NCBI RefSeq assembly: GCF_900111675.1
Contig: NZ_FOHO01000006.1
Coordinates: forward strand, 1-64,000
Origin: Paracoccus homiensis
GTDB taxonomy: Bacteria; Pseudomonadota; Alphaproteobacteria; Rhodobacterales; Rhodobacteraceae
DNA length: 64,000 bases
Direction of reading: 5' to 3'
In this document: piece by piece, positions 49,420 to 57,687 of the stretch
Layout: the number at the start of each line of letters is the position of its first letter
Position numbering within the stretch: position 1 is the stretch's first letter
The notes under the pieces: generated by a model
What the model was told of the DNA's origin: nothing
What the model saw: the letters and a program-made list of their open reading frames with translations, nothing else
Database searches by the model: none
Translations under genes and position numbers: made by a program

Positions 49420-50601
49420 TCACCCCAGAACCCGCATCGCCTGTGTCAGCCCGTCCAGCGTCAGCGGCATCATCCGCTGTTCAAAGATCTGGCCGATCAT
49501 GGCGATGGATTGGGTATGGCCCCAGTGGCGTTCGGGCACCGGGTTCAGCCAGACATGGTTGGGCCATGTCTCGCAGGCGCGGCGCAACCAGACTTCGCCC
49601 GCCTCCTGGTTCCAGTGTTCATTCGCGCCGCCTGGGGCGGCGATCTCGTAGGGCGACATCGAGGCATCGCCGACAAAGATGCATTTGTAATCCGCACCAT
49701 AGCGATGCATCACGTCCCATGTCGGCGTCTGTTCGGTCCAGCGGCGGCGATTGTCTTTCCAGACGCCTTCATACAGGCAGTTATGGAAGTAGAAATGTTC
49801 CATATGCTTGAATTCCGCCCGCGCGGCCGAGAACAGTTCATCGACCAGCCGCGTGTGGTCATCCATGCTGCCGCCCACATCCAGAAACAGCAGCACCTTG
49901 ACCGCGTTTCGCCGTTCGGGACGGGTCTGCACGTCGATATAGCCGTGATCGGCGGTGGCGCGGATGGTTGCGGGCAGGTCCAGTTCATCGGCGGCGCCGT
50001 GCCGCGCCCATTGCCGCAGCCGTTTCAGCGCGACCTTGATATTGCGGGTGCCCAGTTCGACCGAATCGTCGAAATCGCGAAACTCGCGCTTGTCCCAGAC
50101 CTTGACCGCGCGGCGATGGCGGCTTTCATCCTGACCGATCCGCACGCCTTCGGGGTTGTAGCCATAGGCACCGAAGGGCGAGGTGCCGGCCGTACCGATC
50201 CATTTATTGCCGCCCTGATGGCGCGATTGCTGTTCGGCCAGCCTTTCGCGCAGCTTTTTCATCAGCTCTTCAAAACTGCCGCTGCCTTCCATCGCGGCAC
50301 GCTCGTCCTCGGACAGCAGCTTTTCGGCCAGCTTTTCCAGCCAGTCGCGCGGGATGGTCTGTTCATGGACCAGGGCCTCGACCGGGATCTGTTCCAACCC
50401 GGCAAAGCTTTCGGAAAAGGCGCGGTCAAAGCGGTCAAGATGGCGTTCATCCTTGACCAGACACAGGCGCGCGAAATGATAGAACCCCTCGACTGATTGG
50501 CCGGGCAGATCGGCCTGCATCCCGGCCATCAGGTCCAGCCATTCGCGCAGGGATACTGGAACCCCTTGCCTGCGCAGCGCGTCAAGGAAGGGGATGAACA
50601 T
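49420..50601 (-). CDS. VWA-domain protein, CoxE-like
   Basis: The 393-residue protein belongs to the CoxE-like VWA family. The MIDAS site is FLDVGGSMDDHT near residue 215, and YFHNCLYEGVWKDNRRR with FVGDASMSPYEI further on are family hallmarks. Such proteins usually work with a MoxR-type AAA+ ATPase as a metal-insertion or complex-remodelling pair. No AAA+ gene is adjacent here. Instead the start is coupled (TGATG) to a 54-residue membrane protein gene. Confidence 0.88.
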   Translation of the reverse strand: MFIPFLDALRRQGVPVSLREWLDLMAGMQADLPGQSVEGFYHFARLCLVKDERHLDRFDRAFSESFAGLEQIPVEALVHEQTIPRDWLEKLAEKLLSEDERAAMEGSGSFEELMKKLRERLAEQQSRHQGGNKWIGTAGTSPFGAYGYNPEGVRIGQDESRHRRAVKVWDKREFRDFDDSVELGTRNIKVALKRLRQWARHGAADELDLPATIRATADHGYIDVQTRPERRNAVKVLLFLDVGGSMDDHTRLVDELFSAARAEFKHMEHFYFHNCLYEGVWKDNRRRWTEQTPTWDVMHRYGADYKCIFVGDASMSPYEIAAPGGANEHWNQEAGEVWLRRACETWPNHVWLNPVPERHWGHTQSIAMIGQIFEQRMMPLTLDGLTQAMRVLG

Positions 50602-50765
50602 CAGAAGGACCGGTCAAGCAGAACGGTGGCGAACAGCGCAAGTATCGCAAAGCCAAGCGCGAAGGCCGCGGCATATTGCGCCTTGTCGCGCCGATCGCCG
50701 CCCAGCTTTGCAGCGCGACGCCAGCCCAGAAGGGACCCGACAACAAGGGCAGCGATGACGATCAT
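50601..50765 (-). CDS. Small two-helix membrane protein (54 aa)
   Basis: This short gene encodes MIVIAALVVGSLLGWRRAAK, a basic cytoplasmic loop (LGGDRRDKAQ) and a second hydrophobic helix (FALGFAILALFATVLL), ending DRSF. Two helices with a positive loop suggest a hairpin with both ends on the periplasmic side. GAGG lies upstream of the ATG. Its stop overlaps the VWA start (TGATG). No known family is recognised. The coupling and coherent topology argue that it is real. Confidence 0.75.
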   Translation of the reverse strand: MIVIAALVVGSLLGWRRAAKLGGDRRDKAQYAAAFALGFAILALFATVLLDRSF

Positions 50766-50801
50766 GGATACCTCGGAGAATGCGTTCCTGAATCAGATAA
50801 C

Positions 50802-50833
50802 CGCCCGGTCGGCATCGCGCAACCGACCGGGCG
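50802..50833 (-). terminator. Hairpin after the thiamine-precursor operon
   Basis: CGCCCGGTCGG (50802-50812) pairs perfectly with CCGACCGGGCG (50823-50833) across a 10-nt loop. It follows the stop of the binding-protein gene on the minus strand. The T tract is poor, so termination strength is uncertain. Confidence 0.65.
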
Positions 50834-50848
50834 CGAAACCGTCGCGGC

Positions 50849-51826
50849 CTAGTTTGCCATCCAGCCCTGATCGTACCAGTTCGACACATCGCCCGGCCAT
50901 GTCAGCGGCTGGCCATCCGCGTCGCGCAACACGCCGCTGTCGTAAAGGAACTGCGCCATGGTCGAAAATCGCTGGGCGTCGATCTGCCCCACCGGCGTGG
51001 TCCCGTCGGTCAGATAGCCGCCCGCGTCGATCACCCGCATCGAGCCACGGACCAGATCCTCGTTCGGGAAATCGCCGTTGTCGATCAGGATCTGCGCGGC
51101 CTCGGCGGGGTTTTCGGCGGCCCATTCATATCCGCGCTGGGTTGCGGTCATGAAGGCGCGAACGGTGTCGGGTTCGTCTGCCAGCATCCCCGATTGCGTG
51201 CCGATATAGCCGCCCTGCTGATCGGGCACGCCGTAATCGGCATAGGTGAAATGCGCCTGCTTGCGGTTCAGCAATTCGCTGTTCACGCCTTCCCATGTGG
51301 CGACTTCCAGCGTGAAATCGACCGCGCCCGTGGCCAGTGCCTCGTAGGCGCCGGTGCCAAGCGTCACGGTGTCGTATTCGGGCGTCCCGCCGTCATTGCG
51401 GATCATGGTCGAGATCAGCGCGTCTTCCCAGGCGCTGCCGAAACCGGCATAGGTCTTGCCCGCCAGATCAGCGGGGCGGGTGATGTCACGATTTTCCGAG
51501 TTGTAGACCAGCCGCCCGGCCTCGCGCTGCATGGTGACCCACAGGGCGGTGATGTCGGCGCCACCGGCCTTCGCGCTCATGAAGCCAAGCGAGGTCATAT
51601 AGGCGAAATCAACAGCCCCCGCCGCCAGAAGCGCAGTCGAGGCGCTGTCGGAATAGGGCAGGATATCGACTTGCAGGCCGGCCTCGTCAAAGAAACCCTT
51701 CTGCTGCGCGACGACCAGCCCGATATGGTTGGTGTTCAATGTCCAGTCCAGCGCGATGCTGACCTGATCGGCGCTGGCGGTGGTGGCGATCAGACCGGCG
51801 GCAAGGCCAAGGGGCAGGATATTCAT
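50849..51826 (-). CDS. thiY: Thiamine-precursor (pyrimidine) ABC transporter binding protein, NMT1/THI5-like
   Basis: The 325-residue periplasmic protein has a signal peptide MNILPLGLAAGLIATTASA. The THI5/NMT1 fold is marked by IALDWTLNTNHIGLVVAQQKGFF, DILPYSDSAST and VDFAYMTSLGFMSAK. Family members bind formylaminopyrimidine or other HMP precursors. It is last in an operon with ATPase, permease and YkoF-like genes behind a TPP riboswitch, which fixes the pathway well even though the exact ligand is inferred. Confidence 0.88.
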   Translation of the reverse strand: MNILPLGLAAGLIATTASADQVSIALDWTLNTNHIGLVVAQQKGFFDEAGLQVDILPYSDSASTALLAAGAVDFAYMTSLGFMSAKAGGADITALWVTMQREAGRLVYNSENRDITRPADLAGKTYAGFGSAWEDALISTMIRNDGGTPEYDTVTLGTGAYEALATGAVDFTLEVATWEGVNSELLNRKQAHFTYADYGVPDQQGGYIGTQSGMLADEPDTVRAFMTATQRGYEWAAENPAEAAQILIDNGDFPNEDLVRGSMRVIDAGGYLTDGTTPVGQIDAQRFSTMAQFLYDSGVLRDADGQPLTWPGDVSNWYDQGWMAN

Positions 51827-52563
51827 TCGGTGTCCTTCAACAGCATGGATTTCAGCCGCGACCGGGTCTCGGCCAGATTGGCCTCGGTCCGGTCGCGTCG
51901 GGGCGTGGTGATGGGAAGATCGGCGGTGATGCGGCCCGGTGCGGCGGCCATGACCAGCACGCGGTCGGCGATCTGCGTCGCCTCGAACAGGTCATGCGTG
52001 ACCATCAGTACGGCGCGGGGGTTTTCATCCAGTCGCGCGACAAGCCAATCCTGCATCCGCAGTCGCGTCACCGCATCCAGCGCCGAGAAGGGTTCATCCA
52101 GCAGCAGAAGACCCGCATCCTGAACCATCGTGCGCAGGAACGCCGCGCGTTGCCGCATCCCACCGGACAATTGATCGGGAAAGCTGTCCTCGTGTCCCTG
52201 GAGCCCGAAAACGGGGAACATGGAACGCAGCCTGTCGTGGGCCGCCGCCTTGCGCGCGCTACGGACTTCAAGGCCAAGGGAAGCGTTCTCAAGGATCGTC
52301 AGCCAGGGAAACAGCGTGTCCTGCTGTGGCTGATAGGCGATACGGGCGTGGGGCGGCACCAGCGGCGCGCCGTCCAGACCTGCGCGGCCCTTGACCCGCA
52401 ATTCATCCGCCAGCACCCCCGCCAGCCATTTCACGACCGAGCTTTTGCCGCAGCCCGACGGCCCGATCAGGCAGGTCAGTTGCCCCGCCTGCAATGTCAG
52501 GGAAAGGTCATCGACCAGCAGCCGGTCCCCGGCGCGGATGGTCAGGCTGTCGATCTCAAGCAT
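51823..52563 (-). CDS. thiZ: Thiamine-precursor ABC transporter ATPase
   Basis: The 246-residue ABC ATPase has Walker A GPSGCGKSSVV near residue 34, Q-loop AYQPQQDTLFPW, signature LSGGMRQRAAF, Walker B LLLDEPFSALD and the switch His in VTHDLFEA. It belongs to the nitrate/taurine/HMP ATPase group. The start overlaps the permease stop by 8 nt and the end overlaps the binding-protein gene by 4 nt. Confidence 0.9.
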   Translation of the reverse strand: MLEIDSLTIRAGDRLLVDDLSLTLQAGQLTCLIGPSGCGKSSVVKWLAGVLADELRVKGRAGLDGAPLVPPHARIAYQPQQDTLFPWLTILENASLGLEVRSARKAAAHDRLRSMFPVFGLQGHEDSFPDQLSGGMRQRAAFLRTMVQDAGLLLLDEPFSALDAVTRLRMQDWLVARLDENPRAVLMVTHDLFEATQIADRVLVMAAAPGRITADLPITTPRRDRTEANLAETRSRLKSMLLKDTE

Positions 52564-53317
52564 GGGTTTGCCTGCGATATCTGCGCCCCGTGGCGCGATC
52601 GAGGATCTGGATCAGGCCCAGCAGGCCAAGCGTCAGCAGCGCCGAAACAAAGACCGCCGACAGCACCAGATCGGCGCGGAAATTGTTCTTGGCGGTCAGG
52701 ATATAGATCCCCAGACCCTGCCGCGCGCCGGCATATTCGGAAAAGATCGTCGCGACGATCGCATAGGTTGCCGAAATGCGAAGCCCGGCGAAGAAATGCC
52801 CCCGCGCCGATGGCAGGGTCGCGCGGCGAAACACCGTCCAGCCACCCGCCCCCATCGACACCAGTTGATCGCGAAAGGCGCGGGGCAGGGTCGCGTATCC
52901 GGCGGTCAGGCTGACGACCATCGGAAAGAAGGTGACAAGAATGACCAGCAGCACCTTTGGCAGCAGGCCGAAGCCGAACCACAGCACCATCAGCGGGGCC
53001 AGCGCGACAATGGGCACGGTCTGGCTGGCGATCAGCAGCGGCATGACCCCACGCCGCAGCCAACCTGCGAAATGCAGCGCGACGGATACAAGAAACGCAA
53101 AGGCGACCGACAGGCCGAACCCGATTGCCGCGACGCGGATCGTCGCCGCCGCGTGTCGCGCGATCTGGGCGCGTTCAACCATGATGCCGTTCATCACGTC
53201 GCTGGGCGCGGGAAGGATCAGCGGCGATGCGCCCGACGCCGCGACATAGCCTTCCCAGCCGCCCAGGAACAGGGCGGCCAGAATGGTTGGCGGAAGGATA
53301 TGCCTGACGAATACCAT
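52556..53317 (-). CDS. thiX: Thiamine-precursor ABC transporter permease
   Basis: The 253-residue BPD-type permease has about six helices. The first is ILPPTILAALFLGGWEGYV, and ASQTVPIVALAPLMVLWFGFGLLPKVLLV is characteristic of SsuC/ThiX-like permeases. The EAA loop is LPRAFRDQLVSMGAGGWTVFRRATLPSA. It moves the ligand delivered by the binding protein at 50849 across the inner membrane. Confidence 0.9.
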   Translation of the reverse strand: MVFVRHILPPTILAALFLGGWEGYVAASGASPLILPAPSDVMNGIMVERAQIARHAAATIRVAAIGFGLSVAFAFLVSVALHFAGWLRRGVMPLLIASQTVPIVALAPLMVLWFGFGLLPKVLLVILVTFFPMVVSLTAGYATLPRAFRDQLVSMGAGGWTVFRRATLPSARGHFFAGLRISATYAIVATIFSEYAGARQGLGIYILTAKNNFRADLVLSAVFVSALLTLGLLGLIQILDRATGRRYRRQTHA

Positions 53318-53358
53318 GCGTCACCACATGCCGATCCCGTGCCGCGAAAGGCGACGGA

Positions 53359-53970
53359 TCAGCGCGGGCTGGGGCTGTTGGCCGAAGCGGTCAGGTCGAT
53401 GGTCACATGACCCTCGGCCGGACCGAAACGCAGGAAGGCCTGGCGCAGCGTTTCAAAGACGGCTCCGGCATCACCGCGCAGGCGGGTGCAGAAGTTCTTG
53501 CTTTTCAGAAAGGTGCCGCGGTTCTTCAGAAAATCGATACAGCCATAGATTTCGGCCATGTGGTCGCCTTCGCCCATCACGTAAAGCGAGAACTGCACAT
53601 CGATCCCGACACCCAGATCCGGCGCCGCCTGCACCGCCTCGGCCGCAAGCGCCTGTCGTTCGGACAGGGATTGATGCTGGGCACGTTGCAGCGTCTCGCA
53701 ACGGCAGGTCGGATCGTCGGGCTCGCCGGGGCAGCCGCGCGACAGGGTGACATGCATGGTCACATGTTCGGGGCGGCGGGCCGCGGCGGCGAACAGGTCG
53801 CGGATCGCGCCGAACAGCGGTTCGGGCGCACCCACCATCAGGGTCGAGATGTCGTCCGTCTCGATCCGCAGATCGCCGCGATAGGGATCAATCGCCTGCA
53901 GCCCCGACGTGATGACCCCGACGAAATCCGAGGTCATCGGATATAGTGATACTTGTGCGCCTATGAACAT
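53359..53970 (-). CDS. ykoF: YkoF-family thiamine/HMP-binding protein
   Basis: The 203-residue protein consists of two similar halves. The first starts GAQVSLYPMTSDFVGVI and the second starts VGIDVQFSLYVMGEGDHMAEIYGCI, the tandem ferredoxin-like repeat of YkoF that binds thiamine or HMP in Bacillus. A cluster of cysteines between the halves (SRGCPG, TCRCETL) is unusual. It is the first gene after the TPP riboswitch, 5 nt beyond its 3' arm. An open frame extends upstream through the riboswitch, so I use the ATG at 53970. Confidence 0.9.
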   Translation of the reverse strand: MFIGAQVSLYPMTSDFVGVITSGLQAIDPYRGDLRIETDDISTLMVGAPEPLFGAIRDLFAAAARRPEHVTMHVTLSRGCPGEPDDPTCRCETLQRAQHQSLSERQALAAEAVQAAPDLGVGIDVQFSLYVMGEGDHMAEIYGCIDFLKNRGTFLKSKNFCTRLRGDAGAVFETLRQAFLRFGPAEGHVTIDLTASANSPSPR

Positions 53971-53974
53971 GCTG

Positions 53975-54060
53975 AACCTCGCTCCGCTGGTATTACCCAG
54001 ATCAGCTGTGAAAGGGTTCGCGCCTTCGCGCATCTCAGCCCCTGTCGGAGCACCCCCGGT
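53975..54060 (-). promoter_or_regulatory. TPP (thiamine pyrophosphate) riboswitch
   Basis: On the minus strand the conserved THI-element blocks appear in order: GGGGTGCTCC, GGGGCTGAGATG (pyrimidine-sensing CUGAGA), AACCCTTTCACAGC, and GATCTGGGTAATACCAGCG (pyrophosphate sensing), closing with GGAGCGAGG. The GCTCCG and CGGAGC arms form P1. Because the 3' arm runs into the ribosome-binding region of the YkoF gene, TPP binding most likely hides the start site and shuts down the whole importer operon. Confidence 0.95.
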
Positions 54061-54385
54061 GATTGCCGCGCAACGTGGGTGAGAAACACGACCTTGTCAA
54101 CCAAGCGTGATGCCGCGTCGTCTTGCAGCGAAAGCAAGCCCTGGAGGCGGTTGATATTGGTCGGCGCGCGGCCGATCCGATCAAACAGGCCGTAGCCGTC
54201 ATACGCCACCCGCATCACGTAAAGATCGCGCCCCGCGTCTTGGGCAGGATACAAAGCTGTTACCGGTTATTCTTGCGGTTCATGCGCGTGCGGCGCTGGG
54301 CGTCGGGCGGGGCGTGTCCATCGCTTGACAGGTTTCATCGCGCCGCCTAGGGACGTCGGCCCTGTGGGTCACAAGGAACACGACA
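54061..54385. other. Intergenic region upstream of the TPP riboswitch and the Hsp70-like gene
   Basis: This 325-bp gap must contain the riboswitch promoter (minus strand) and the promoter of the Hsp70-like gene (plus strand). A minus-strand frame from an ATG at 54254 (or 54215, MRVAYDGYGLFDRIG) has coding-like third positions, but it runs into the riboswitch and shows no recognised family. It may be a gene remnant. Nothing else is evident. Confidence 0.4.
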
Positions 54386-55651
54386 ATGGCGCAAAGATCA
54401 CCCGGGCTGGGCGTGGATTTCGGCACGTCGAACACGGCTGCCGGTTACATGCAGGATGGCCAGCCGCACCTGATCCAGCTTGCGCCGGGTCAGACCACGA
54501 TGCCCACCACCTTCTTTTTCGACTACGAGGCGCGCAGGACGTTGATGGGCGAACCCGCAAATCACGCCCTGATCGACGGTATCGAAGGCCGTTTCATGCG
54601 GGCTTTGAAGCGCGTCCTTGGCACCAGCCTGATGCATGAGCGCCGGCAGATCCTGAATGAGCGGGTGACCTTCGTCGATATCATCGCGCGTTTTCTGGCG
54701 CAGGTGAAAACGCGGGCCGAGGCCGAAACCGGCAAGACCTTCGACAGCGTCCTTTCGGGACGGCCGGTGGTGTTTCACGGGGCGGGCGACCCGCGCGAGG
54801 CCGCGGCCGAGGCGGATCTGCGGGCGTGCTATCTGGCGGCGGGGTTCCGCGAGGTGGCGTTCATGCCCGAACCGCAGGCCGCCGCCATCGCCAGCGGCGC
54901 CCTGGCGGAACAGGGGTCGATCGGGCTTATCGTCGATGTCGGGGGCGGGACATCGGATTTCTCGTTGTTCCGGTCGGATGGCAACGGCGTCGCCATTCTT
55001 GCCAATCATGGCGTTCGCATCGGCGGGACCGATTTTGACCGTGCGATCAGCATCGATCACGTGATGCCGCATTTCGGCAAGGGGACCGAACTGCGCAAGG
55101 CGATGGGGCCCGGCAGTTCGCCCACGCCGAATGCCATCTTCAACGATCTGGCCACGTGGGAGAAGATCCCCTTTCTCTATACCCCGCAGAACCGTCGGCT
55201 GGCGGCCGAGATGGTGCGGCTGGCGCATGAACCCGACAAGCTGTCCCGGCTGGCGACGGTTCTGGATGACGAGTTGGGCCATGATCTGAGCTTTGCCGTC
55301 GAGCGGGGCAAGATTGCGGCCAATGCCGGGGATCGGGCGTCCATCCTGCTGGATCAGGTCGAACCCGGACTGGCCGTGCCGCTTTCGGCCGAAGCGCTGG
55401 CCGAAAGCCTGGCGCGCCATGCCGACGCATTGGCCGAGGCCGCCCAGGAAACGCTGAAACTTGCCGATCTGGATGTCGCCCGCGTCCAGAAGGTGGTCTA
55501 TGTCGGGGGCTCCAGCCTGATGTCGATGGTGTCGCAGGTGATGCGACAGCAGTTCCCGCAGGCCGTCCATTCCTTCAGCGAGGTCTTTACGGCGGTCGCG
55601 GATGGCCTTGCCATTGCGGCCGCCGACCCGGCGATGAGCCAGGCCGGCTGA
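54386..55651 (+). CDS. Hsp70-family protein (YegD-like)
   Basis: The 421-residue protein is only the actin-like ATPase half of Hsp70. It has GVDFGTSNTAAGYM at the N-terminus (phosphate 1), LIVDVGGGTSDFSLF near residue 190 (phosphate 2) and VVYVGGSSLMSMV (adenosine site). The substrate-binding domain is missing, as in E. coli YegD. The cellular role of this group is not settled. It is monocistronic, convergent with the ornithine cyclodeaminase gene. Confidence 0.9.
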   Translation: MAQRSPGLGVDFGTSNTAAGYMQDGQPHLIQLAPGQTTMPTTFFFDYEARRTLMGEPANHALIDGIEGRFMRALKRVLGTSLMHERRQILNERVTFVDIIARFLAQVKTRAEAETGKTFDSVLSGRPVVFHGAGDPREAAAEADLRACYLAAGFREVAFMPEPQAAAIASGALAEQGSIGLIVDVGGGTSDFSLFRSDGNGVAILANHGVRIGGTDFDRAISIDHVMPHFGKGTELRKAMGPGSSPTPNAIFNDLATWEKIPFLYTPQNRRLAAEMVRLAHEPDKLSRLATVLDDELGHDLSFAVERGKIAANAGDRASILLDQVEPGLAVPLSAEALAESLARHADALAEAAQETLKLADLDVARVQKVVYVGGSSLMSMVSQVMRQQFPQAVHSFSEVFTAVADGLAIAAADPAMSQAG

Positions 55652-55713
55652 CGCCACCCGCCTGCCTGTGGTCATTGCGCCGCCCATCGCCGTTGCGACG
55701 ATGGGCCAAGGGT

Positions 55714-56763
55714 TCAGGGTCGTGCCCGACCCAGCATGCCGAACAGGTCGCGCGGATCGTCCGGGTCCGCCAGCAGGTCCAGTTCGACATAGAGATCGGT
55801 GCCCTGAATGGCACGGTGGATATAGCGCAGCGCCGAGAAATCCTCGATTGCAAAGCCGACGCTGTCGAACAGCGTGATCTGGCGCCCATCTCTGCGACCG
55901 GGTTTCTGTCCGGTGATGACCTGCCACAGTTCGGTCGTGGGATGGTCGGGGTCCAGCTGCTGGATCTCACCCTCGACGCGGGTCTGCGGCGGGTATTCCA
56001 CGAAGATGTCCGATCGCATCAGAATGTCGCGATGCAGTTCGGTCTTGCCGGGACAATCGCCGCCGATGGCGTTGATATGCACGCCGCTGCCGATCATGTT
56101 GTCGGTCAGGATCGTGGCATATTGCTTGTCGGCGGTGCAGGTGGTGATGATCTGCGCGCCCTCGATCGCCTCCTGGCTGCTTTTGCATGTGATGACCGTC
56201 AGACCGCTGTCCTGCAGGTTGCGGGCTGCCTTGCGTGTCGCGACGGGGTCGATGTCGTACAGACGTACGGTGTCGATGCCGCAGACGGCCTTGAAGGCAA
56301 GGCATTGAAACTCTGCCTGCGCACCATTGCCGATCATCGCCATGCAGCGCGACTGTTCCGGCGCCAGATGCCGCGCAGCCATGGCCGAGGTGGCGGCGGT
56401 GCGCAGCGCCGTCAGCAATGTCATTTCCGTCAGCAGCTTGGGATAGCCTGTTTCGACATCGGCCAGCAACCCGAAGGCCGTGACGGTTTGCAGCCCCTCG
56501 CGGGTGTTCTTGGGATGGCCATTCACATATTTGAAGCCATACATCTGGCCGTCGGATGTGGGCATCAGTTCGATCACGCCGACGGGCGAATGCGACGCGA
56601 CGCGCGGCGTCTTGTCAAAGCTTTCCCAGCGCCGGAAATCGCCCTCGATCTCGGTCGCCAGATCCAGAAGCATTTTCTCGATGCCGATCTCATGGACAAG
56701 GCCCATCATGTGCTGGACAGAAACGAAGGGCACAAGCGCACGATCAGAGGGAAGCAGGGTCAT
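55714..56763 (-). CDS. Ornithine cyclodeaminase
   Basis: The 349-residue NAD-dependent enzyme of the OCD/mu-crystallin family converts L-ornithine to L-proline with loss of ammonia. Its NAD motif is MIGNGAQAEFQCLAF near residue 138. The length and the segments GFKYVNGHPKNTREGLQTV, NAIGGDCPGKTELH and DSVGFAIEDFSALRY fit true ornithine cyclodeaminases rather than the shorter ketimine reductases. The start overlaps the EamA transporter stop (TGATG). It is last in a small catabolic cassette with a hydrolase and exporter. Confidence 0.9.
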   Translation of the reverse strand: MTLLPSDRALVPFVSVQHMMGLVHEIGIEKMLLDLATEIEGDFRRWESFDKTPRVASHSPVGVIELMPTSDGQMYGFKYVNGHPKNTREGLQTVTAFGLLADVETGYPKLLTEMTLLTALRTAATSAMAARHLAPEQSRCMAMIGNGAQAEFQCLAFKAVCGIDTVRLYDIDPVATRKAARNLQDSGLTVITCKSSQEAIEGAQIITTCTADKQYATILTDNMIGSGVHINAIGGDCPGKTELHRDILMRSDIFVEYPPQTRVEGEIQQLDPDHPTTELWQVITGQKPGRRDGRQITLFDSVGFAIEDFSALRYIHRAIQGTDLYVELDLLADPDDPRDLFGMLGRARP

Positions 56764-57665
56764 CAGGTTTCTCTTTTCTGAAGAAGGGACATCGCCAGGC
56801 CCGCGGTCGTGATGACGGCGATGCCTGCCCAGGCAAGGCTGGTCGCCGCAACACCCCAAAGCAGAAAGCCCCAGAGGCAGGCGAAGACGAGAAAGGAATA
56901 TTCAAAGACCGAAACGAAGGCGGGCGTCCCGATCCGGTAGGCCTGCGCAATCAAGGATACGGCGATCACCGCGCCAATGGCCTGAAACAGGGTCAGACCC
57001 AGAAAGCGCGGGCTGGGCGTTACCCAGGCACGGGTCAGGAACGGCCCGGTTGTATCCGCGCCGGGTGACAGGCTGACAAGGGCCAGCATGGCGGCCGCGA
57101 TCGTCCCGATGACAAGGAAGATCCCCACAGCCATCGTCAGTGCGGTTTCAGACGCGCAGATATGGCGGGTCAGAAGCATGCCGAAGCCATAGAACAACCC
57201 GGCGGCCAGGGGCATCAGCGATGCGGGGCCGAGGGCGGCCGGATCGGGTTGCAGCAACATCAATGCGCCCCCGAACCCTGCCAGGATCGCAAGCAGTTGC
57301 AGGCCGCCAAGACGGGTGCCGAACAGGATGGCCGACAGCAGCAGAACCCAGATCGGTGCGCTGAAAAGTCCCGCGCCGGCCTGTGCGACAGGCAGCGTTC
57401 CCAAAGCCGCGAAATAGATCAGCAGACCGGTCGAAACCGCCGCGCTGCGCAGGGCCAGACGGCTTGGGCTTGCCGCCCTGATCGGCTGGCGGAACAGCCG
57501 CGCCGCCAGAAACAGGATCGGCAGGGCAAAACCGGCGCGAAACAGCTGGAATTGCCACAACCCTGCCTCTTGTGACACGGCAAGGACGAAATTGTCGATG
57601 AAGCTGAGGATTGCCGAGGCCGCCAGTGCCAGACAGGCGGCCGCGACATTGCCGTTCGTCGTCAT
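56763..57665 (-). CDS. DMT-superfamily (EamA) transporter
   Basis: The 300-residue inner-membrane protein has ten predicted helices in two EamA repeats (first ALAASAILSFIDNFVLAVSQ, second near GIFLVIGTIAAAML). EamA proteins mostly export amino acids or related metabolites. The substrate is unknown, but being coupled to ornithine cyclodeaminase suggests ornithine, proline or a precursor. It lies downstream of the isochorismatase-like gene in the same direction. Confidence 0.88.
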   Translation of the reverse strand: MTTNGNVAAACLALAASAILSFIDNFVLAVSQEAGLWQFQLFRAGFALPILFLAARLFRQPIRAASPSRLALRSAAVSTGLLIYFAALGTLPVAQAGAGLFSAPIWVLLLSAILFGTRLGGLQLLAILAGFGGALMLLQPDPAALGPASLMPLAAGLFYGFGMLLTRHICASETALTMAVGIFLVIGTIAAAMLALVSLSPGADTTGPFLTRAWVTPSPRFLGLTLFQAIGAVIAVSLIAQAYRIGTPAFVSVFEYSFLVFACLWGFLLWGVAATSLAWAGIAVITTAGLAMSLLQKRET

Positions 57666-57687
57666 GTTGCAGGGTTCCGTTCGACGA

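Noticed and set aside
53961..54060. N-terminal extension of the YkoF-like protein through the upstream region
   Set aside because: That sequence is the conserved TPP riboswitch, which is untranslated; the ATG at 53970 is the proper start.
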